From: Microbispora sp. NBC_01189
GTDB taxonomy: Bacteria; Actinomycetota; Actinomycetes; Streptosporangiales; Streptosporangiaceae
Direction: 5' to 3'
Assembly: GCF_036010665.1 (NCBI RefSeq)
Contig: NZ_CP108581.1
Span: 2,111,501 to 2,175,500 of the forward strand
DNA length: 64,000 nucleotides
Shown here: positions 53,601-64,000 of the stretch, piece after piece
Layout of the letters: the number at the start of each line of letters is the position of its first letter
How positions within the stretch are numbered: position 1 is the first letter of the stretch
Notes under the pieces: generated by a model
What the model saw: only the letters and a program-made list of their open reading frames with translations
Told to the model about the DNA's origin: nothing
Databases searched by the model: none
Position numbers and translations under genes: made by a program

Positions 53601-56600
53601 GGCGTAGAGGATCATGCCGCCCATCCCGGACGGCTCGCCGTCGTCGCGTCGCTCCACCAGAGTCACGGACAGGTCGATGCGGGCGGCCTCGGCACCAAGC
53701 TGCAGCGATTCCCCCCGCAGACCGGGCAGCTCCCAGATGGTGGGCGTGAGATTCTGCACGGCCAACATGATCTGGAAGAGCGGGTTGCGCGACAGCGAGC
53801 GCGCCGGGTTGAGCTCCTCCACGAGGCGTTCGAAGGGGACGTCCTGGTGGGCGTAGGCGGCCAGGTCGGTCTCCCGCACCCGCGCCAGCACGTCCTCGAA
53901 GGACGGGTCGCCGGAAAGGTCCGTACGCAGGACGAGCGTGTTGACGAAGAACCCGGCCAGGTCCTCCAACGCCGCGTCCCCACGACCCGCGATCGCCGTA
54001 CCGATCGGAAGGTCCGTCCCCGCGCCGACCTTCGCCAACAGCACCGCCAGCGCCGCGTGGGCCACCATGAACATCGTGGCCCGGCCGTTCTGCGCGACCT
54101 CCGCCAGCCGGGCGTGGGTCCGCGCGTCCACTTCCAGGTGCACGTTGCCGCCGCGGAACGACGACGCCGCCGGACGCGGCCGATCGGCCGGAAGCGCGAG
54201 CTCCTCCGGCGCCCCTTCCAGGGCCTGCCGCCAGTAGCCGAGCTGGCCGCTGATCAGGCTGCCGGGGTCGTCCAGGTCGCCCAGCGCCTCCCGCTGCCAC
54301 AGCGCGTAGTCCGCGTACTGCACGGGCAGCGGCCGCCAGCTCGGCACGCGACCCTCGCGACGGGCCGCGTACGCCGTGCTCAGGTCCCGGCCCAGCACGC
54401 CCATCGACCAGCCGTCCACCGCGATGTGATGCGCGACGATGAGCAGCACGTGCTCCGACGGGCCAAGAGTGAAGAGGTGGGTCCGCCACGGCAGATCCAC
54501 GCTCACGTCGAAGCCCGCGTCGAGATGGGCGGCGACCGCGTCCCGCAGCCCGTCCCCGGAGGTCTGGGTCACCCCGACGGCCGGTCGGCCCGCGGCCCCG
54601 GTGAGAACCTCCTGGCGCGGGACGCCGCCGGACTCCGGGAAGATCGTACGGAGGCTCTCGTGGCGGTCGGCGACATCCCCGATCGCGGCGTCCAGGGCCG
54701 CCATGTCCAGGTCGCCCGACAGGCGCAGCGCCAGCGGGAGGTTGTAGACGGCTCCCCCTCCGGCGTCTTCGAGGCGGTTGAGGAACCACATGCGCTGCTG
54801 GGCGTACGACAGCGGCAGCACCTCGGGCCGTGGCAGCGGCGTGAGCGCCGGGCGGGCCTGGCCGGTCCCGCCGATCATCCGGGCCAGCCCGGCGACGGTC
54901 GGTTCACCGAACAGGTCACCGATGCTGATCTCGGTCTCCAGCACCGCCCTGATCCGCGCCAGCAGCCGCATCGCCAGCAGCGAGTCACCGCCGAGGTCGA
55001 AGAACGACGCCTCCGCACCGACCTGCTCCACGCCCAGGACCTCGGCGAACAACCCGCACAGGAGCTCTTCCATCGGGCTTTCCGCCGTACGGCCCGCAGC
55101 GGGCTGGTCCGGCGCGGGCAGGGCGGCGCGGTCCAGCTTGCCGTTGACCGTCAGCGGCATCGCCTCGATCGGCACGACCAGCGGCACCATGTAATCCGGC
55201 AACCGTCCTGCGCCGTGCTCCCGCAGCGCTTCAACGTCGACCTGACCATCCGCGGGGACGACGTAGGCGACGAGGCGTTTGTCGCCGGGGCGGTCTTCGC
55301 GCACGAGAACGGCGACCTGCGCCACCGACTCGTGGCTCGCGAGGACGGCTTCGACCTCACCGGGCTCGATCCGGAACCCCCGGATCTTCACCTGCTCATC
55401 CGCCCGCCCGACGAAGGCCAACTGACCGTCATTCAGCCAGCGGGCCAGGTCACCACTGCGATACATCCGCTCCCCGAGGGTGAACGGGCAGGCCACGAAC
55501 CGCTCGGCGGTCATCCCCGCCCGTCCCACATACCCCCGGGCCAGACCCGCGCCCGCGATGTACACCTCTCCGGTGACGCCGGGCGGGACGGGCTGGAGGA
55601 AGTCGTCCAGCACGAACACGGCCGTGTTGGCGAGCGGCGCACCGATCGGCGGGTCCTGCTCCACCGGGGCCCGGACCGGACCGGCCGTGGCGATCACACT
55701 CGCCTCGGTCGGGCCGTAGGCCACCCACACCTGCGTGCGCTCCACCCACTGCGCGGCAAGACGGGCACTCACCCGCTCGGCACCCACCACCCACCGCCGC
55801 ACCCCTGCGACGGCCTCGGGGTCCAGCACATCCAGCAGAGACGGCACCACACTCGCCACCTCCACCCCCGCAGTGGCGATCATCTGCGCGAGAGCGCCGG
55901 GCTCGGCCCGCTCATCCTCCGTCGCGATCGCCAGCGTTCCGCCGGCCGCCAGAGTGACGGCGACGTCCAGTACGGCGGCGTCGAACCCGAAGGAGGCGAA
56001 CTGCAACGCCGTCACCCCCGGACCCACATCAAGGGCGGGCCGCATCGCATGCGCCAGGTTCACCACCCCGGCATGCGGCACCGCCACCCCCTTCGGCCGG
56101 CCCGTCGACCCCGACGTATAGATCACATACGCCAACTGCGACGCATCGATCCGGCCGTCCGGCACCTCCGGAGACTCGGCGTCGATCCGCCCGGCGGTCC
56201 GCTCGTCGTCCAGCGCGATCAGGCGCAGCCCGCCCACACTCACATCGGCGTTGGTGCCGACTGCGTTCGCAGCTGCACCCCCACCCGCGCTCACGTTCGC
56301 GTCGGCATGGGGTGTGGTGATGCCGGCCAGGGTGGTGGACAGGGTGGCGGTGGTGCCGATGACGACCTGGGCGCCGCTGTCGGCCAGGACAAAACCGATC
56401 CGGTCAGCCGGATAAGCAGGATCGATCGGCACATACCCTGCCCCGGCCTTCCACGCCGCCAGGATCGACACGACCAGCTGCACCCCGCGCGGCAGCACCA
56501 GCCCCACCCGGGACTCGGCGCCCACGCCCAGCTCGCGCAGGTAGTGGGCCAGCCGGTTGGCCGCCTGCTCCACCTCCCGGTAGGAAAGGCCCGTGCCGTC

Positions 56601-59600
56601 GCACCACACCGCGACCGCGTCGGGTGCCCGATCGGCCTGCTCGCGGAACCGGTCCAGCACGGTTCCGGCCGCCAACGACACCGCCGTGTCGTTCCAGCCC
56701 GTCACCGTCAGAGAACGCTCCTCCGGCGTCAGGACCTCGATGTCCCTCAGCCGTACCGCGGGGTCGGAGGCCACCTGCTCCAGCACCCGCACCAACCGCT
56801 GTGCGAGCGCCTGAATCGTCGCCTCGTCGAACAGGTCGACGGCGTACAACATGCCGCCGATCAGGCCGGCCGGGGCCCCGGTCTCGTCCCGGTGTTCCAC
56901 CAGCGTCACCGACAGGTCGAACTTCGCCGCCGTGTCGATCGCCCCGTCCGGCATCGGGGTCACGTGCAGGCCGGGGAGGTCCCACTGACCCTGCCCCTCC
57001 GGCAGGTTCTGCAGGACCAGCATGATCTGGAAGAGCGGGTTGCGGGACAGCGAGCGGGTGGGGTTCAGCTCGTCGACCAACCGTTCGAACGGCACGTCCT
57101 GGTGGGCGTAGGCGGCAAGGTCGGTCTCCCGCACCCGGGCCAGCACGTCTTCGAACGACGGGTCGCCGGAAAGGTCCGTACGCAGGACGAGGGTGTTGAC
57201 GAAGAACCCGGCCAGGTCCTCCAGCGCCGCGTCCCCACGACCGGCGATCGCCGTACCGATCGGAATGTCCGTACCGGCGCCGACCTTGGCCAGCAGCACG
57301 GCCAGCGCCGCGTGCGCCACCATGAACATCGTGGTTCCACTGCGCTGCGCGACCTCCGCCAGCCGGGCGTGGGTCCGCGCGTCCACCTCCAGGTGCGCGG
57401 TTCCGCCGCGGAACGACGACGTCGCCGGGCGTGGCCGGTCGGCCGGAAGCGACAGCTCCTCCGGCGCGCCTTCCAGGGTTTGCCGCCAGTAGCCGAGCTG
57501 GCCGCTGATCAGGCTGCCCGGATCGTCCAGATCGCCCAGGACCTCACGCTGCCACAGCGCGTAGTCCGCGTACTGCACCGGCAGCGGCCGCCACTCCGGC
57601 GCGCGGCCCTCGCGCCGAGCCGCGTACGCCGTGCTCAAATCCTCGCCGATGACGCCCATCGACCAGCCGTCGGACGCGATGTGGTGGGTCACGACCAGCA
57701 GCACATGCTCCAAGGGCGACACCGACACCACGCAGACCCGCCACGGCAGATCGACCCGCACGTCGAACCTTCGCCCGGTGTACGCCGCCACCAGGTCGGC
57801 CACGTCACGGCCGCCGCCCTGGACCACCTCCAGCATCGGGCGGCCGGCGAACCCCTCCAGGACCTGCTGGCGAGGCACGCCGCCGGTCTCCGGGAAGATC
57901 GTGCGGAGGCTCTCGTGGCGCTCGGCGACATCCCCGATCGCCGCCTCCAGCGCCGCCGCGTCCAGCTCGCCGAACAGGCGCAGCGCGAACGGCAGGTTGT
58001 ACCCCGCGCCCTCGCCCGCGTCCTCCAGCCGGTTGAGGAACCACATCCGCTGCTGGGCGTACGACAGCGGCAGCACCTCCGGCCGCGGCAACGGCGAGAG
58101 TGCCTGACGCGTCTCGTCCGAACCGCTCACGAGCCTGGCCAGCCCGGCGACCGTCGGCTCGGCGAACAGTCCCCGGATGCTGATCTCGGCGTCCAGCACC
58201 GACCTGATGCGGGCGATCAGCCGCATCGCCAGCAGCGAGTCGCCGCCCAACTCGAAGAACGACGCCTCGGTCCCAACCCGTTCCAAACCGAGGACCTCGG
58301 CGAACAGCCCGCAGAGGATCTCTTCCACCGGGGTCTGCGCCGCCCGCCCCGCACCGGGCAGATCGGGCGCGGGCAGCGCAGCCCGGTCCAGCTTGCCGTT
58401 GACCGTCAGCGGAATCGCCTCGATCGGCACCACCAGCGGCACCATGTAATCCGGCAACCGCGACGCCGCGTACTCCCGCAACCCCGCCACGTCGACACGT
58501 GCGGCGCGGACATCGCCCCCGGCGGTGGGGACGGCGACACCCGTGCCCGTCCCACTCAGGGCACCCTCGCCGGAACTGGCGTCGGGGGTGGGGACGACGT
58601 AGGCCACCAGGCGTTTGTCACCGGGGCGGTCTTCGCGGACGACGACGGCGACCTGTGCCACGGATTCGTGTGCGGCGAGGACGGCTTCGACCTCGCCGGG
58701 TTCGATCCGGAACCCGCGGATCTTCAGCTGCTCATCCGCCCGGCCGACGAAAGCCAACTGCCCGTCACCGCACCAGCGGGCCAGGTCGCCGCTGCGGTAC
58801 ATCCGCTCCCCGTCCGTGAACGGACAGGCCACAAACCGCTCGGCAGTCATTGACGGTCGTCCGACGTAGCCGCGGGCCAAACCCGCGCCAGCGATGTACA
58901 CCTCCCCGGTGACGCCGGGCGGGACCGGGCGGAGGAAGTCGTCCAGAACGAACACGGCCATGTTGGCGATCGGCGCCCCGATCGGCGGATCCTGCTCCAC
59001 CGGGGTGTGCAGAGGGCTGGCGGTGGTGATCACACTGGCCTCGGTCGGGCCGTAGGTGTTCCACACTTCCGCCGCGTCAGCCCATCGTGCGGCCAGGCGG
59101 GCGCTCAACCGCTCCGCACCCAAAACCCACCGCCGCACCCCAGGAACGCTCTCCGGGTCCAGCACGCTCAGCAGAGACGGCACCACACTCGCGACTTCCA
59201 CCCCGGCCGCGCTGATCATGCGGGCGAGTGCCTCCGGTTCGGCCCGCTCGGCCTCCGTCGCGATGGCCAGCGTTCCGCCGGCGGCCAGAGTGACGGCGAC
59301 GTCGAGTACGGCGGCGTCGAACCCGAAGGAGGCGAACTGCAACGCCGTCACCCCCGGACCCACATCAAGGGCGGGCCGCATCGCATGCGCCAGGTTCACC
59401 ACCCCGGCATGCGGCACCGCCACCCCCTTCGGCCGCCCCGTCGACCCCGACGTGTAAATCACATACGCCAACCCCGCCGCATCGATCTCCACGCCCACAC
59501 GCTCCGCAGGCAAGGCGTCGATCAGCTCGGCCGTGCGCTCGTCATCCAGCACGACCAGGCGCAGCCCGCCCTCGCCCGCGTTCGCGTCGGTGTCGGGTGT

Positions 59601-62600
59601 GGTGATGCCGGCCAGGGTGGTGGAGAGGGTGGCGGTGGTGCCGATGACGACCTGGGCACCGCTGTCGGCCAAGACGAACCCGATCCGATCGGCCGGGTAG
59701 GCCGGGTCGATCGGCACATACCCCGCCCCGGCCTTCCACGCCGCCAGAATCGACACAACCAACTGCACCCCGCGCGGCAGCACCAACCCCACCCGGGACT
59801 CCGCCCCCACGCCCAGCCCACGCAGGTAGGAGGCCAGCCGGTTCGCCGCCTCCTCCACCTCCCGGTAGGAGACACCGACCCCGTCGCACCACACCGCCAC
59901 CGCATCCGGCGCCCGATCGGCCCACTCCTCGAACCGGTCCAGCACCGTCCCGGCCACCACCGGGGCAGCGGTGTCGTTCCACCCCGCCACCGTCAGCGAA
60001 CGCTCCTCCGGCGTCAGCACATCGACCTGACTGAGCCGCACCGAGGGATCGGCCGCCACCTGCTCCAGCACCCGCACCAACCGCCGCGCGAGCGCCTGAG
60101 CCGTCGCCTCGTCGAACAGATCGGCGGCGTACAGGACACCTCCGCCCAGCCCGGCCGGGGCCCCGGCCTCGTCCCGGTGCTCCACCAGCGTCACCGACAG
60201 ATCGAACCGGGCGGCGGGGCCGGTGGCCGGCATGGGGCTCACGGTCAGCCCGGCCAGCTCCCACTGCCCCTGCGACTCGGGGAAGTTCTCCACGCCGAGC
60301 GACACCTGGAACAGCGGGTTGCGGGACAGCGAACGGACCGGGTTCAGCTCGTCCACGAGACGTTCGAACGGAACGTCCTGGTGTGCGTAGGCGGCCAGAT
60401 CGGTCTCCCGCACCCGCGCCAGCACGTCTTCGAACGACGGGTCACCACTCAAATCCGTACGCAGCACCAGGGTGTTGACGAAGCATCCGGCCAGGTCCTC
60501 CAGCGCGGCGTCCCCACGACCGGCGATCGCCGTACCGACAGGGATGTCGGTCCCCGCACCGACCTTGGCCAGCAGCACGGCCAGCGCCGCGTGCGCCACC
60601 ATGAACATCGTCGCGTTACCGCCCTGCGCCAGCTCGGTCAGCCGGGCATGGGCCTGTGGGTCCACTTCCAGGTGCACGGTTCCGCCGCGGAACGACGACG
60701 TCGCCGGGCGTGGCCGGTCCACGGGCAGGGCAAGCTCCTCCGGTGCCCCTTCCAATGCCTGACGCCAGTAGCCGAGCTGGCCGCTGATCAGGCTGCCGGG
60801 ATCGTCCGCCTCGCCCAGGACCTCCCGCTGCCAGAGCGCGTAGTCCGCGTACTGCACCGGCAGCGGCCGCCAGTCCGGCGCCCGGCCCTCACGACGGGCC
60901 GCGTACGCCGCCTCCAGATCGCGTGCCAGCACCCCCATCGACCAGCCGTCGGACGCGACGTGGTGGGTCACGACGAGCAGCACGTGCTCGTCCGGGCCCA
61001 GCGTGAACAGGCGCACCCGCCAGGGCAGGTCGCGGCTCAGGTCGAAGCCGTCGGCCGCCCGGGCGGCGAGCAGTTCCGGCAGTTCGGCCTCGGTGGTCTC
61101 GACGACCGCGAGCGGCGGCCGGCCGGCCGCCCCGTCCAGCACCTCCTGCCGCGGGACCCCGTCCACCTGGGGGAAGACGGTCCGCAGGCTCTCGTGCCGG
61201 TCGGCCACGTCCCCGAGAGCGGCTTCCAGCGCCGCCGCGTCCAGCGCGCCCGACAACCGGAGCGCGAACGGCAGGTTGTAGACCGCGTTCTCCTCGGCGT
61301 CCTCCAGCCGGTTGAGGAACCACATCCGCTGCTGGGCATACGACAACGGCACCGCTTCGGGCCGCGGTCGCGGCGTCAGCGCCTGCCGCACCTCGCCCAC
61401 GGCCTGGTCGACGAACCGGGCCACCCCGGCGACGGTCGGGGTGGTGAACAGCTCCCGGATGCTCACCTCGGCGTCGAAGGCGGCTCGGATCCTGGCGATC
61501 AGCCGCATCGCCAGCAGCGAGTCACCGCCCAGGTCGAAGAACGACGCCTCCGCACCGACCTCCGCCAGGCCCAGGACCTCGGCGAACAGGCCGCACAGCA
61601 CCTCTTCGGCCGGCGTGGCCGGGCCGCGACCGGTGGCCACCCCCGCGAAGTCGGGGGCGGGCAGCGCGGCCCGGTCGAGCTTGCCGTTCACGGTGACCGG
61701 CAACGCCTCAAGCGCCACCACGGCAGCCGGGACCATATAGTCGGGCAGCCGGGAGCCGACGAAGTCCCGCAGCACCGCCGCATCCACCCGGTTGTCCATG
61801 GCCGACACCACGTAGGCGACGAGGATCTTCTCTCCCGGGCGGTCCTCGCGTACGAGCACCGCGACCTGGGCCACCGACTCACGGCTCGCAAGGACGGCCT
61901 CGATCTCGCCCGGTTCCACCCGGAAACCACGGATCTTCACCTGGTCGTCGGCCCGCCCGGTGACCACGATCTGCCCATCGGCCGTCCAGTACGCCAGGTC
62001 ACCCGTCCGGTACATCCGCTCACCAGACGCGAACGGACACGCCACGAACCGCTCAGAGGTTAATCCCGGCCGTTTCGCATACCCCCGCGCCAGCCCCGCA
62101 CCCGCCAGATACAACTCCCCGGTCACCCCCGGCGGCACCGGCCGCAAGAAGTCGTCCAGGACATACGTCCGCGTGTTCTCGATCGGCCGCCCGATCGGCA
62201 CCACACCCCCACCGGCCGACAACGGACCGCTCATCGCCGCGATCACCGTCGCCTCGGTCGGACCATAGGCATTGACGAACCGGCGGCCCACCGCCCACCG
62301 ATCCACCAACGACGACGGACACACCTCACCCGCCACCGACACCGTGTGCACCGAGGGGGCCAGATCGTCCGCCGCCGCCAGCACCGACGGCGGCATCATC
62401 ACATGCGTCACCCCGTAGGCGGCCGTCACCTCACCCAGCGACCCATACGGCGGCAACATCTCGCTGCCGGCCACCACCAGCGCACCACCCGACAACAAAG
62501 CAGTGCAGAACTCCGCGAACGCCACATCGAAACTCAGCGAGGTGAACTGCAACACCCGCGCCCCAGCCCCCGCCCCCAACCGGCCGATATGCGCCGCCGC

Positions 62601-64000
62601 CAGACTCCCGACCCCACGATGGGACACCACCACACCCTTCGGCGTCCCAGTCGACCCGGAGGTGTAGATCACATACGCCGGGTGGTCGAGGCGTAATGGC
62701 GCCACCCGATCCGCATCCACCGGCGCCGTGTCCGGCAACCCCGACAAGTCCAGCAGGTCATAGACCAGATGCGGCACATCGGCGGCAGCAGCGGTCAGCG
62801 CCGCCTCCGTGACCGTGGTGCACACCGTCAGCACCGGGGCGGCGTCACCCAGCATGAACGCGATCCGCGACGCCGGGTGCCGGGGATCTATCGGCAGGTA
62901 GCCCGCACCCGCCTTCCCCACCCCCAACAGCACCGCGATCAGCTCCGGCGAGCGCTCCATCATCACGCCCACCAGATCTTCCGGGCCCACCCCCCGGCCG
63001 ATCAGCGCATGCGCCACCCGGTTCGCCGCCGCGTCCAACTCCGCATACGACCACGACCGACCCTGCCCGACCACCGCCACCGCGTCCGGCGTCCGCGCCA
63101 CCTGCGCCTCGAACAGACTCGGGAACGTCCCCTCCGCCACCCTGGCAGCGGTGTCATTCCACCCCCACACCACCGCACCCCGCTCGGACTCCTCCAGCAC
63201 CTCGACCTGGCTGAGCCGTACGGAAGGATCTTGCGCGACCTGCTCCAGCACCCGGATCAGGCGTTCGGCCAGCTTCTCGGCGGTCCGGTGATCGAACAGA
63301 TCGGCGGCGTAGAACAAGCCACCGCTGATGCCGGCCGGGCCGCCGTCGGCGTCGCGGTGCTCGGCCAGGTCCACCGACAGATCGAACCGCGCGCCGGGAG
63401 CACCGGGCGACGCGAGGCTCACGTCGAGCCCGGGCAGGTCCCACTGCCCCGGCGGCACGTTCTGCAGGGTCAGCATGACCTGGAAGAGCGGGTTCCGGGA
63501 CAGCGAGCGCGCCGGGTTGAGGTCCTCGACGAGCCGCTCGAACGGCACGTCCTGGTGGGTGTAGGCGGCCAGGTCGGTCCGGCGCACCCGGCCGAGCAAC
63601 TCGGTGAAGGACGGGTCGCCGGACAGGTCCGTACGGAGTACGAGGGTGTTGACGAAGAAGCCGATCAGGTCGTCGAGGGCGGCGTCGCCGCGTCCCGCCG
63701 TGACGGTGCCGATCGGGACGTCCGTCCCGGCGCCCATGCGGGACAGCAGCGCGGCCAGCGCGGCGTGGACGACCATGAACGTCGTGACCCGGCCGCGCTG
63801 GGCGACCTGCACCAGCCGGGCGTGCGTGGCGGGGTCCACCTCCAGCCGCAGGGAGCCGCCCTCGAAGGTGGGCGTGGCGGGGCGCGGGCGGTCCGTGGGC
63901 AGGGTGAGCTCCTGCGGCGCCCCGGCCAGGGCCTCGCGCCAGTAGCCGAGCTGGCGGCTGACCAGGCTGCCCGGATCATCCAGTTCGCCGAGCATCTCGC
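33759..64000 (-). CDS. Giant NRPS, nine visible modules ending in an epimerase; 5' end beyond the window
   Basis: The open frame runs off the right edge inside a condensation domain, so at least part of module 1 and any earlier modules are missing. About 10,080 residues are visible: (C)A-T, then seven C-A-T modules, then C-A-T-E. C domains 2-9 are LCL-like ([11 protein letters not shown], HHIxxDGWSMG). Codes by eye: A1 and A5 DVAMSAAVIK; A2, A6, A9 DALSVGTVIK; A3, A7 DALSVGAVIK; A4 DASTVAAVCK; A8 DALHLGLLCK. All carriers have the Ser of the GGDS motif; module 8 has FGGDS in place of LGGDS. Two rare TTA codons fall in A1. It ends one base before the next NRPS gene, with which it is co-transcribed. 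No methylation, cyclisation or ketoreductase domain is seen. Confidence 0.95.
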   Translation of the reverse strand, partial: EMLGELDDPGSLVSRQLGYWREALAGAPQELTLPTDRPRPATPTFEGGSLRLEVDPATHARLVQVAQRGRVTTFMVVHAALAALLSRMGAGTDVPIGTVTAGRGDAALDDLIGFFVNTLVLRTDLSGDPSFTELLGRVRRTDLAAYTHQDVPFERLVEDLNPARSLSRNPLFQVMLTLQNVPPGQWDLPGLDVSLASPGAPGARFDLSVDLAEHRDADGGPAGISGGLFYAADLFDHRTAEKLAERLIRVLEQVAQDPSVRLSQVEVLEESERGAVVWGWNDTAARVAEGTFPSLFEAQVARTPDAVAVVGQGRSWSYAELDAAANRVAHALIGRGVGPEDLVGVMMERSPELIAVLLGVGKAGAGYLPIDPRHPASRIAFMLGDAAPVLTVCTTVTEAALTAAAADVPHLVYDLLDLSGLPDTAPVDADRVAPLRLDHPAYVIYTSGSTGTPKGVVVSHRGVGSLAAAHIGRLGAGAGARVLQFTSLSFDVAFAEFCTALLSGGALVVAGSEMLPPYGSLGEVTAAYGVTHVMMPPSVLAAADDLAPSVHTVSVAGEVCPSSLVDRWAVGRRFVNAYGPTEATVIAAMSGPLSAGGGVVPIGRPIENTRTYVLDDFLRPVPPGVTGELYLAGAGLARGYAKRPGLTSERFVACPFASGERMYRTGDLAYWTADGQIVVTGRADDQVKIRGFRVEPGEIEAVLASRESVAQVAVLVREDRPGEKILVAYVVSAMDNRVDAAVLRDFVGSRLPDYMVPAAVVALEALPVTVNGKLDRAALPAPDFAGVATGRGPATPAEEVLCGLFAEVLGLAEVGAEASFFDLGGDSLLAMRLIARIRAAFDAEVSIRELFTTPTVAGVARFVDQAVGEVRQALTPRPRPEAVPLSYAQQRMWFLNRLEDAEENAVYNLPFALRLSGALDAAALEAALGDVADRHESLRTVFPQVDGVPRQEVLDGAAGRPPLAVVETTEAELPELLAARAADGFDLSRDLPWRVRLFTLGPDEHVLLVVTHHVASDGWSMGVLARDLEAAYAARREGRAPDWRPLPVQYADYALWQREVLGEADDPGSLISGQLGYWRQALEGAPEELALPVDRPRPATSSFRGGTVHLEVDPQAHARLTELAQGGNATMFMVAHAALAVLLAKVGAGTDIPVGTAIAGRGDAALEDLAGCFVNTLVLRTDLSGDPSFEDVLARVRETDLAAYAHQDVPFERLVDELNPVRSLSRNPLFQVSLGVENFPESQGQWELAGLTVSPMPATGPAARFDLSVTLVEHRDEAGAPAGLGGGVLYAADLFDEATAQALARRLVRVLEQVAADPSVRLSQVDVLTPEERSLTVAGWNDTAAPVVAGTVLDRFEEWADRAPDAVAVWCDGVGVSYREVEEAANRLASYLRGLGVGAESRVGLVLPRGVQLVVSILAAWKAGAGYVPIDPAYPADRIGFVLADSGAQVVIGTTATLSTTLAGITTPDTDANAGEGGLRLVVLDDERTAELIDALPAERVGVEIDAAGLAYVIYTSGSTGRPKGVAVPHAGVVNLAHAMRPALDVGPGVTALQFASFGFDAAVLDVAVTLAAGGTLAIATEAERAEPEALARMISAAGVEVASVVPSLLSVLDPESVPGVRRWVLGAERLSARLAARWADAAEVWNTYGPTEASVITTASPLHTPVEQDPPIGAPIANMAVFVLDDFLRPVPPGVTGEVYIAGAGLARGYVGRPSMTAERFVACPFTDGERMYRSGDLARWCGDGQLAFVGRADEQLKIRGFRIEPGEVEAVLAAHESVAQVAVVVREDRPGDKRLVAYVVPTPDASSGEGALSGTGTGVAVPTAGGDVRAARVDVAGLREYAASRLPDYMVPLVVPIEAIPLTVNGKLDRAALPAPDLPGAGRAAQTPVEEILCGLFAEVLGLERVGTEASFFELGGDSLLAMRLIARIRSVLDAEISIRGLFAEPTVAGLARLVSGSDETRQALSPLPRPEVLPLSYAQQRMWFLNRLEDAGEGAGYNLPFALRLFGELDAAALEAAIGDVAERHESLRTIFPETGGVPRQQVLEGFAGRPMLEVVQGGGRDVADLVAAYTGRRFDVRVDLPWRVCVVSVSPLEHVLLVVTHHIASDGWSMGVIGEDLSTAYAARREGRAPEWRPLPVQYADYALWQREVLGDLDDPGSLISGQLGYWRQTLEGAPEELSLPADRPRPATSSFRGGTAHLEVDARTHARLAEVAQRSGTTMFMVAHAALAVLLAKVGAGTDIPIGTAIAGRGDAALEDLAGFFVNTLVLRTDLSGDPSFEDVLARVRETDLAAYAHQDVPFERLVDELNPTRSLSRNPLFQIMLVLQNLPEGQGQWDLPGLHVTPMPDGAIDTAAKFDLSVTLVEHRDETGAPAGLIGGMLYAVDLFDEATIQALAQRLVRVLEQVASDPAVRLRDIEVLTPEERSLTVTGWNDTAVSLAAGTVLDRFREQADRAPDAVAVWCDGTGLSYREVEQAANRLAHYLRELGVGAESRVGLVLPRGVQLVVSILAAWKAGAGYVPIDPAYPADRIGFVLADSGAQVVIGTTATLSTTLAGITTPHADANVSAGGGAAANAVGTNADVSVGGLRLIALDDERTAGRIDAESPEVPDGRIDASQLAYVIYTSGSTGRPKGVAVPHAGVVNLAHAMRPALDVGPGVTALQFASFGFDAAVLDVAVTLAAGGTLAIATEDERAEPGALAQMIATAGVEVASVVPSLLDVLDPEAVAGVRRWVVGAERVSARLAAQWVERTQVWVAYGPTEASVIATAGPVRAPVEQDPPIGAPLANTAVFVLDDFLQPVPPGVTGEVYIAGAGLARGYVGRAGMTAERFVACPFTLGERMYRSGDLARWLNDGQLAFVGRADEQVKIRGFRIEPGEVEAVLASHESVAQVAVLVREDRPGDKRLVAYVVPADGQVDVEALREHGAGRLPDYMVPLVVPIEAMPLTVNGKLDRAALPAPDQPAAGRTAESPMEELLCGLFAEVLGVEQVGAEASFFDLGGDSLLAMRLLARIRAVLETEISIGDLFGEPTVAGLARMIGGTGQARPALTPLPRPEVLPLSYAQQRMWFLNRLEDAGGGAVYNLPLALRLSGDLDMAALDAAIGDVADRHESLRTIFPESGGVPRQEVLTGAAGRPAVGVTQTSGDGLRDAVAAHLDAGFDVSVDLPWRTHLFTLGPSEHVLLIVAHHIAVDGWSMGVLGRDLSTAYAARREGRVPSWRPLPVQYADYALWQREALGDLDDPGSLISGQLGYWRQALEGAPEELALPADRPRPAASSFRGGNVHLEVDARTHARLAEVAQNGRATMFMVAHAALAVLLAKVGAGTDLPIGTAIAGRGDAALEDLAGFFVNTLVLRTDLSGDPSFEDVLARVRETDLAAYAHQDVPFERLVEELNPARSLSRNPLFQIMLAVQNLTPTIWELPGLRGESLQLGAEAARIDLSVTLVERRDDGEPSGMGGMILYAADLFDEETAQALARRLVRVLEQVAADPSVRLSELEVLDEAERRAVLGEWNDTATPVEVRTLPELFAARVERSPGAVAVAGPGVSWSYAELDAAANRIAHELVARGVGPEDLVGVMMERSPELVAVLLGVAKAGAGFVPVDPAYPAQRIAFMLGDAAPALVLCTQAVRPALAEAEGLVPDGGSPHLVLDDPAVAASVASRPASSVTDADRVAPLRVGHPAYVIYTSGSTGIPKGVVVTHRGLGNLAESQIDRFAVEPSSRVLQLASVSFDAAVSEMCMALLSGATLVMAGADRLPPAGSLADAVGEFGVTHVTVSPSVLASVETLPESMETLVVAGEACPPSLTERWADRIRMINAYGPTETTVCATMSRPLAAAGTAPIGAPIANTRVFVLDDFLRPVPPGVTGELYVAGVGLARGYLRRAGLTAGRFVACPHAPGERMYRTGDLARWSPDGELLFAGRADEQVKIRGFRIELGEIEAVLTSQGSVGQVAAVVREDRPGDRRLVAYVVPADGQVVDVAALREFVGSRLPDYMVPIVMPIDELPLSVNGKLDHAALPAPDFAGVTVGRGPATPVEEVLCGLFGEVLGLDWVSTDASFFDLGGDSLLGMRLIARIRAVLEAELGIGELFGEPTVAGLARLVGGSGQVRRVLSPVVRPEVLPLSYAQQRMWFLNRLEDAGEGAGYNLPLALRLSGELDVAALEAAVGDVADRHESLRTVFPERGGVPCQRVVEGPAGRPGLEVVQGGGRDVAGLVAAYAGRRFDVRVDLPWRVCVVSVSPSEHVLLVVVHHIASDGWSMGVLGRDLARAYAARCQGQVPGWRPLAVQYADYALWQREVLGDVDDPGSLISDQLGYWRQALEGAPEELALPADRPRPATSSFRSGDVRLEVGAGTHARLVEVAQRGGATMFMVAHAALAVLLAKVGAGTDIPIGTAIAGRGDAALEDLAGFFVNTLVLRTDLSGDPSFEDVLARVRETDLAAYAHQDVPFERLVDELNPSRSLSRNPLFQVMLVLQNLPEAQGQWDLPGLRVAPLDEGPADATARFDLSLTLVEHRDETGAPAGLIGGLLYAADLFDESTAQALAQRLVRVLEQVAQDPAVRLSQVEVLEESERGAVVWGWNDTAAGVAEGTFPSLFEAQVARTPDAVAVVGQGRSWSYAELDAAANRVAHALIGRGVGPEDLVGVMMERSPELIAVLLGVGKAGAGYLPIDPRHPASRIAFMLGDAAPVVTVCTTVTEAALTAAAADVPHLVYDLLDLSGLPDTAPVDADRVAPLRLDHPAYVIYTSGSTGTPKGVVVSHRGVGSLAAAHIGRLGAGAGARVLQFTSLSFDVAFAEFCTALLSGGALVVAGSEMLPPYGSLGEVTAAYGVTHVMMPPSVLAAADDLAPSVHTVSVAGEVCPSSLVDRWAVGRRFVNAYGPTEATVIAAMSGPLSAGGGVVPIGRPIENTRTYVLDDFLRPVPPGVTGELYLAGAGLARGYAKRPGLTSERFVACPFASGERMYRTGDLAYWTADGQIVVSGRADDQVKIRGFRVEPGEIEAVLASRESVAQVAVLVREDRPGDRRLVAYVVPADGQVVDVAALREFVGSRLPDYMVPLVVPIDELPLTVNGKLDRAALPAPEFSDIAAGRGPATPAEEVLCGLFAEVLGVDQVGAEASFFDLGGDSLLAMRLIARIRSVLDTEVSIRGLFAEPTVAGLARLVGGSGQVRRVLSPVVRPEVLPLSYAQQRMWFLNRLEDAGEGAGYNLPLALRLSGELDVAALEAAVGDVADRHESLRTVFPERGGVPCQRVVEGPAGRPGLEVVQGGGRDVAGLVAAYAGRRFDVRVDLPWRVCVVSVSPSEHVLLVVVHHIASDGWSMGVLGRDLARAYAARCQGQVPGWRPLAVQYADYALWQREVLGDLDDPGSLISDQLGYWRQALEGAPEELALPADRPRPATSSFRSGDVRLEVGAGTHARLVEVAQRGGATMFMVAHAALAVLLAKVGAGTDIPIGTAIAGRGDAALEDLAGFFVNTLVLRTDLSGDPSFEDVLARVRETDLAAYAHQDVPFERLVDELNPTRSLSRNPLFQVMLSLQNLPEAQGQWDLPGLHAAPLQGGSIQAAAKFDLSVTLVERRDDGEPSGLGGIIQYAADLFDESTAQALAQRLVRVLEQVASDPSVRVSQVDVLEESERRSVVEGWNDTAAPVVAGTVLDRFCEQADRAPDAVAVWCDGVGVSYREVEEAANRLAHYLRELGVGAESRVGLVLPRGVQLVVSILAAWKAGAGYVPIDPAYPADRIGFVLADSAAQVVIGTTATLSTTLSTNLFATLAGITTPDTDANAGEGGLRLVVLDDERTAELIDALPAERLEVAVDAAGLAYVIYTSGSTGRPKGVAVPHAGVVNLAEAMRPALDVGPGVTALQFASFGFDAAVLDVAVTLAAGGTLAIATEAERAEPEALARMIAAAGVEVASVVPSLLSVLDPESVPGVRRWVLGAERLSARLAARWLGSGAEVWNTYGPTEASVITTASPIETPVEQDPAIGAPIANTAVFVLDDFLRPVPPGVTGELYIAGAGLARGYVGRPGMTAERFVASPFIPGQRMYRSGDLARWLNDGQLAFVGRADEQVKIRGFRIEPGEVEAVLAAHESVAQVAVVVREDRPGEKRLVAYVVPTPHAASSGVRGAAAPSGAGGDGAGLDTVSGEAMSPVAGRVDVAGLREYAASRLPDYMVPLVVQIEAIPLTVNGKLDRAALPLPDAAGLPGSRGPATPTEEVLCGLFAEVLGVEQVGAETSFFDLGGDSLLAMRLIARIRAVLDAEVSIRGLFAEPTVAGLARLVDGTGDTRRALTPMPRPEVLPLSYAQQRMWFLSRLEDAGSGANYTLPLVMRLGGEIDVAVLEAALGDVADRHESLRTIFPETGGVPRQHVLQGSAGRPRLVVVETTEDQIEELRAAHAGRAFDLSVDLPWRVHLFTLGPSDQVLLIVAHHIAVDAWSMGVLGRDLSVAYAARREGRAPEWQPLPVQYADYALWQREVLGDLDDPGSLISDQLGYWRNALEGAPEELQLPADRPRPATSSFRGGTVHLEVDARTHARLVEVAQSGRATMFMVAHAALAVLLAKVGAGTDIPIGTAIAGRGDAALEDLAGFFVNTLVLRTDLSGDPSFEDVLARVRETDLAAYAHQDVPFERLVDELNPTRSLSRNPLFQIMLALQNAAPAAWELQGLTAGLMSSAGEEVSRFDLSVTLVERRDDGEPTGLRGAIQYAADLFDEATAQALAQRLVRVLEQVASDPAVRLSQVDVLEESERHAVVTGWNDTVVSLAAGTVLDRFCEQADRSPDAVAVWCDGVGVSYREVEEAANRLAHYLRELGVGAESRVGLVLPRGIQLVVSILAAWKAGAGYVPIDPAYPADRIGFVLADSGAHAVIGIGATVAEVDPGQARVILLDDERTAGRIDARSPEVPDGRIDASQLAYVIYTSGSTGRPKGVAVPHAGVVNLAHAMRPALDMGPGVTALQFASFGFDAAVLDVAVTLAAGGTLAIATEAERAEPGALAQMIATAGVEVASVVPSLLDVLDPEAVAGVRRWVVGAERVSARLAAQWVEHTQVWVAYGPTEASVIATAGPVRAPVEQDPPIGAPIANTAMFVLDDFLRPVPPGVTGEVYIAGAGLARGYVGRAGMTAERFVACPFTPGERMYRSGDLARWLADGQLAFVGRADEQVKIRGFRIEPGEVEAVLASHESVAQVAVLVREDRPGDKRLVAYIVPADGQIDVEALREHAAGRLPDYMVPLVVPIEALPLTVNGKLDRAALPAPDVAGLPGGRGPATPAEEVLCGLFAEVLGLEQVGAETSFFDLGGDSLLAMRLLARIRAVLETEISIGDLFGEPTVAGLARMIGGTGQVRRALTPVPRPEVLPLSYAQQRMWFLNRLEDAGEGAAYNLSLALRLSGDPDIAALEAAIGDIADRHESLRTVFPETDGVPRQHILEGPAGRPALLVAETTEQDLPETLASYAGRRFDLTADLPLRVHLLAVAPSEYVLLIVVHHIAVDGWSMGVLGRDLRVAYAARRDGRAPERQPLPVQYADYALWQREVLGDLDDPGSLISGQLGYWRQALRGVPEEVALPSDRPRPAVSSFRGANVPVEVDAETHARLVELAQNGQSTMFMVAHAALAMLLSRMGAGSDIPIGTVIAGRGDAALEDLAGFFVNTLVLRTDLSGDPSFEDVLARVRETDLAAYAHQDIPFERLVEDLNPARSLSRNPLFQVTLAVQNGGGSEKWDLAGLRVEPVQSASEDTARFDLSVTLVERRDERGEPAGLIGGILYAVDLFDEATAQALSRRLVRVLEQVASDPSVRLSTLGVLGEAERRVVVEEWNDTARVVGAGSLVELFGAQVGRSPDAVAVSEALSDGGVVWTYAELDRVSDRVACGLLARGVGRGDRVGVVMERSAAVIAVLLGVVKAGAAYVPVDVAWPVARQRAVLRHTRLVVIDHDTTDHDTTSDPSMGDDEVGARVAAGVLLEGPDGVPGVEVLAGDVVYVMYTSGSTGVPKGVEVPHGAVAGLVTDSCWGAAVRRGVVWHAPHAFDASVLEIWVPLAAGGRVVVAPGVVTASVLAGLTGRSGPDGLADGSESDALAGSGGVAGVGAVHLTAGAFGVLAEEDPGALAGLDEVLTGGDVVPAGAVAAVRGADASVVIRHLYGPTEATLCATTFTVGRGERVPGVLPIGRPRDNTRVFVLDEFLQPVPPGVAGEVYIAGSGLARGYLGRPDLTAERFVACLFAPGERMYRTGDLARWRGDGQLVFAGRADEQVKIRGFRIEPGEIEAVLATYESVAQAVVVAREDRPGDKRLVAYVVPTTQSSDTADTAGSRESGDSSGLVGSGGSGGGGNSRSGSGGSVDVAGVREYVAARLPEYMVPSAVVVLERLPVTVNGKVDRAALPAPDLAGLAGPAGGRAPATPTEEVLCGLFAEILGVEEIGTDASFFDFGGDSLRAMRLLARIRSVLNAEVSIRGLFAEPTVAGVARLIDGSGETRRALTPMPRPEALPLSYAQQRMWFLSRLEELGGGANYNLPLALRLSGDLDITAMEAAVGDVADRHESLRTIFPETDGVPRQHILDGPAGRPPLVVVETTADQAGEVLAAQSGRGFDLSVELPWRVRLLVTGPSEYVLLIVTHHIASDGWSMGVLGRDLSLAYAARREGRAPDWGPLPVQYADYALWQREVLGDLDDPGSLISDQLGYWRQALEGAPEELALPADRPRPATSSFRGGNVHLQVGAGTHARLVEVAQSGRATMFMVAHAALAVLLAKVGAGTDIPVGTAIAGRGDAALEDLAGFFVNTLVLRADLSGDPSFEDVLRRVRETDLAAYAHQDVPFERLVEELNPARSLSRNPLFQIMLAVQNATAPTWNLPDLQVSSAQPSSKEVARFDLSVTLVERRDEAGAPAGLAGGVLYAADLFDEATAQALAQRLVRVLEQVADDPSLRLSQVDVLEESERRSVVEEWNDTATPVVAGTVLDRFEEWADRSPDAVAVWCDGVGVSYREVEEAANRLAGYLRGLGVGAESRVGLVLPRGIQLVVSILAAWKAGAGYVPIDPAYPADRIGFVLADSAAQVVIGTTATLAGITTPDTDAGTNAASARASGGTGADATLDEVGGGATADVNANAGEGGLRLIALDDEHTAELIDALPAERFEVEVDTSQLAYVIYTSGSTGRPKGVAVPHAGVVNLAHAMRPALDVGPGVTALQFASFGFDAAVLDVAVTLAAGGTLAIATEAERAEPEALARMISAAGVEVASVVPSLLGVLDPEAVPGVRRWVLGAERLSARLAARWLGSGAEVWNTYGPTEASVITTASPLHTPVEQDPPIGAPIANTAVFVLDDFLRPVPPGVTGEVYIAGAGLARGYVGRPGMTAERFVASPFIPGQRMYRSGDLARWLNDGQLAFVGRADEQVKIRGFRIEPGEVEAVLAAHESVAQVAVVVREDRPGDKRLVAYVVPADGRIDVEVLREFAASRLPDYMVPLVVQIEAIPLTVNGKLDRAALPAPDLPGAGRAAETPMEEILCGLFAEVLGVEQVGAEASFFELGGDSIMSMLLVAAARRAGLVITARQVFENQTPAALAAVVRTADQAASGSGEPGVGEIPLTPVMHEILDRAGTDRIAQAAQSTMIVTPADLDFGTLANAVQALVDHHDVLRARLEAEPKPRLVVPETAAAAGWLHRADVRGLDGDALREVVDEQTRAAAARLDPQAGVMAQFVWFDAGPDTQGRLLVTINHLVVDGVSWRILAPDLAEAYMSLAAGREVALQPVPTSFRHWARALAAQAGTPERVAETPEWVRLLRSPDPSFTSRPVDPGRDVGAAVRELAVKVPVDVTTALLTTVPAAFHAGVEDVLLTGLAAAVAEWRRERGETTTGVLLDLEGHGRVPLADGLELSRTVGWFTDSHPVRLDVGAADHTDLRAGGPAADRAVKRVKEQLRAVPGDGLGFGLLRYLNDETTAELAALPRPQIGFNYLGRSAAGSAADDPAGGERREGREAREGRGGPPRLRDWQTTTEGGGDANKDIPVMHPLEVMGVVHDLPEGPQLSLVMLWPAELMPETAVRALAEGWAGMLAGLAAHASVGGGGGHTPSDFPLVEISQGDLDEFEAAAAELAEGE
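38561..40611. repeat. A-domain repeat, module 8 copy
   Basis: Partner of 30424-32420. The two copies lie in different genes, so the exchange crossed the gene boundary. Confidence 0.9.
38610..41980 (-). other. NRPS module 8 (C-A-T), predicted Hpg
   Basis: Signature DALHLGLLCK. The carrier core is FGGDSLRAM. The A-T linker has a Ser/Gly-rich insert (about 39,000-39,130) that differs from module 10. Confidence 0.8.
41990..45140 (-). other. NRPS module 7 (C-A-T), unassigned substrate
   Basis: Signature DALSVGAVIK, same as module 3. Its A2-A3 loop is the shortest of the five related domains. Confidence 0.7.
45150..48480 (-). other. NRPS module 6 (C-A-T), unassigned substrate
   Basis: Signature DALSVGTVIK, same as modules 2 and 9. 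Its C domain is nearly identical in DNA to that of module 5. Confidence 0.7.
47687..48536. repeat. C-domain repeat, module 6 copy
   Basis: About 850 bases matching 50867-51716 at a constant offset of 3180, with only four mismatches seen by line-by-line comparison. Confidence 0.95.
48490..51660 (-). other. NRPS module 5 (C-A-T), unassigned substrate
   Basis: Signature DVAMSAAVIK, same as module 1; the two A domains are near-identical in DNA. Confidence 0.7.
48940..50310. repeat. A-domain repeat, module 5 copy
   Basis: About 1.37 kb near-identical to 61849-63219 at a constant offset of 12,909, covering essentially the whole A domain. Confidence 0.92.
50867..51716. repeat. C-domain repeat, module 5 copy
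   Basis: Partner of 47687-48536. The near-identity stops sharply at both ends. Confidence 0.95.
51670..54840 (-). other. NRPS module 4 (C-A-T), predicted Tyr or related aromatic
   Basis: Signature DASTVAAVCK, one position from the DASTIAAVCK pattern associated with Tyr. The A domain is closest in style to that of module 11 (Phe). Confidence 0.7.
54850..58095 (-). other. NRPS module 3 (C-A-T), unassigned substrate
   Basis: Signature DALSVGAVIK. A long Ala/Gly/Asn-rich loop is inserted between core motifs A2 and A3. Confidence 0.7.
58110..61380 (-). other. NRPS module 2 (C-A-T), unassigned substrate
   Basis: Signature DALSVGTVIK. The C domain has [10 protein letters not shown] where all other visible copies read [10 protein letters not shown]. 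Confidence 0.7.
61400..64000 (-). other. NRPS module 1 of the visible part (partial C-A-T), unassigned substrate
   Basis: The C domain is cut by the window edge before its HHxxxDG motif. Signature DVAMSAAVIK. The A domain carries TTA codons at 62061-62063 and 62694-62696. Confidence 0.7.
61849..63219. repeat. A-domain repeat, module 1 copy
   Basis: Partner of 48940-50310. Differences are clustered, for example around 62,056-62,075 and 62,680-62,696, and create both TTA codons. Confidence 0.92.

Noticed and set aside
30424..63219. CRISPR-like or tandem-repeat array signal from repeated segments
   Set aside because: The repeats are whole catalytic domains of 0.8-2 kb within NRPS genes, not short spaced repeats.
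26615..64000. Vancomycin/teicoplanin-type glycopeptide cluster
   Set aside because: Hpg genes, StrR regulators and the antiporter fit, but there is no X domain before the TE, no P450 crosslinking genes, no van genes, and far more than seven modules.

Overview
The window is high-GC actinomycete DNA. GTG and TTG starts are used freely, overlapping ATGA/GTGA gene junctions are common, and GH62/CBM13 and MacB-type genes are present. A filamentous actinomycete such as a Streptosporangiaceae or Pseudonocardiaceae member is the best guess; no RNA gene or phylogenetic marker is present to settle it.

Left part (1 to about 10 kb) is mixed chromosomal content: a quinone-oxidoreductase-like MDR enzyme, a DUF488 protein, a GH15 glycosidase, a secreted GH62 arabinofuranosidase with a CBM13 lectin domain behind a perfect LacI-type operator, a decayed DUF234-type ATPase, a small membrane protein, a cold-shock protein, a fragment resembling DUF2716, and a close relative of rifampicin monooxygenase (Rox) preceded by a sequence matching the rifamycin-associated element.

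Middle part (about 10.2 to 26.6 kb) is the supply, control and export block of a nonribosomal peptide cluster. A leftward operon makes L-4-hydroxyphenylglycine (Hpg): hmaS, an AroH-type chorismate mutase, prephenate dehydrogenase, and one gene encoding a fused HmO-HpgT protein. It is followed by an acyl-CoA carboxylase beta chain and a cation/proton antiporter, with an enoyl-CoA hydratase converging on it. Upstream lie two paralogous StrR/ParB-type regulators, then a four-gene MacB-like ABC export operon whose first gene is a Cys-repeat lipoprotein-like protein.

Right part (26.6 kb to the edge) is NRPS: an incomplete gene with nine visible modules ending in an epimerase, then a two-module gene ending in a thioesterase, then a second Cys-repeat protein and a terminator. 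Signatures read by eye give X-Y-Y'-Tyr-X-Y-Y'-Hpg-(D)Y-Hpg-Phe, where X and Y are signatures I cannot assign. Modules 1-4 and 5-8 look like an ancestral four-module duplication, overlaid by recent near-identical DNA patches.

Regulation appears layered. A shared promoter architecture, GAAACC-N5-GAAACC-N10-TAG, stands before both strR-like genes and the export operon (a fourth copy fires antisense). A textbook StrR/Bbr-type inverted repeat lies upstream of the second regulator, and a related half-site overlaps the apparent hmaS promoter. The product is probably a linear or cyclic Hpg-containing peptide of at least eleven residues; the window alone does not identify it.
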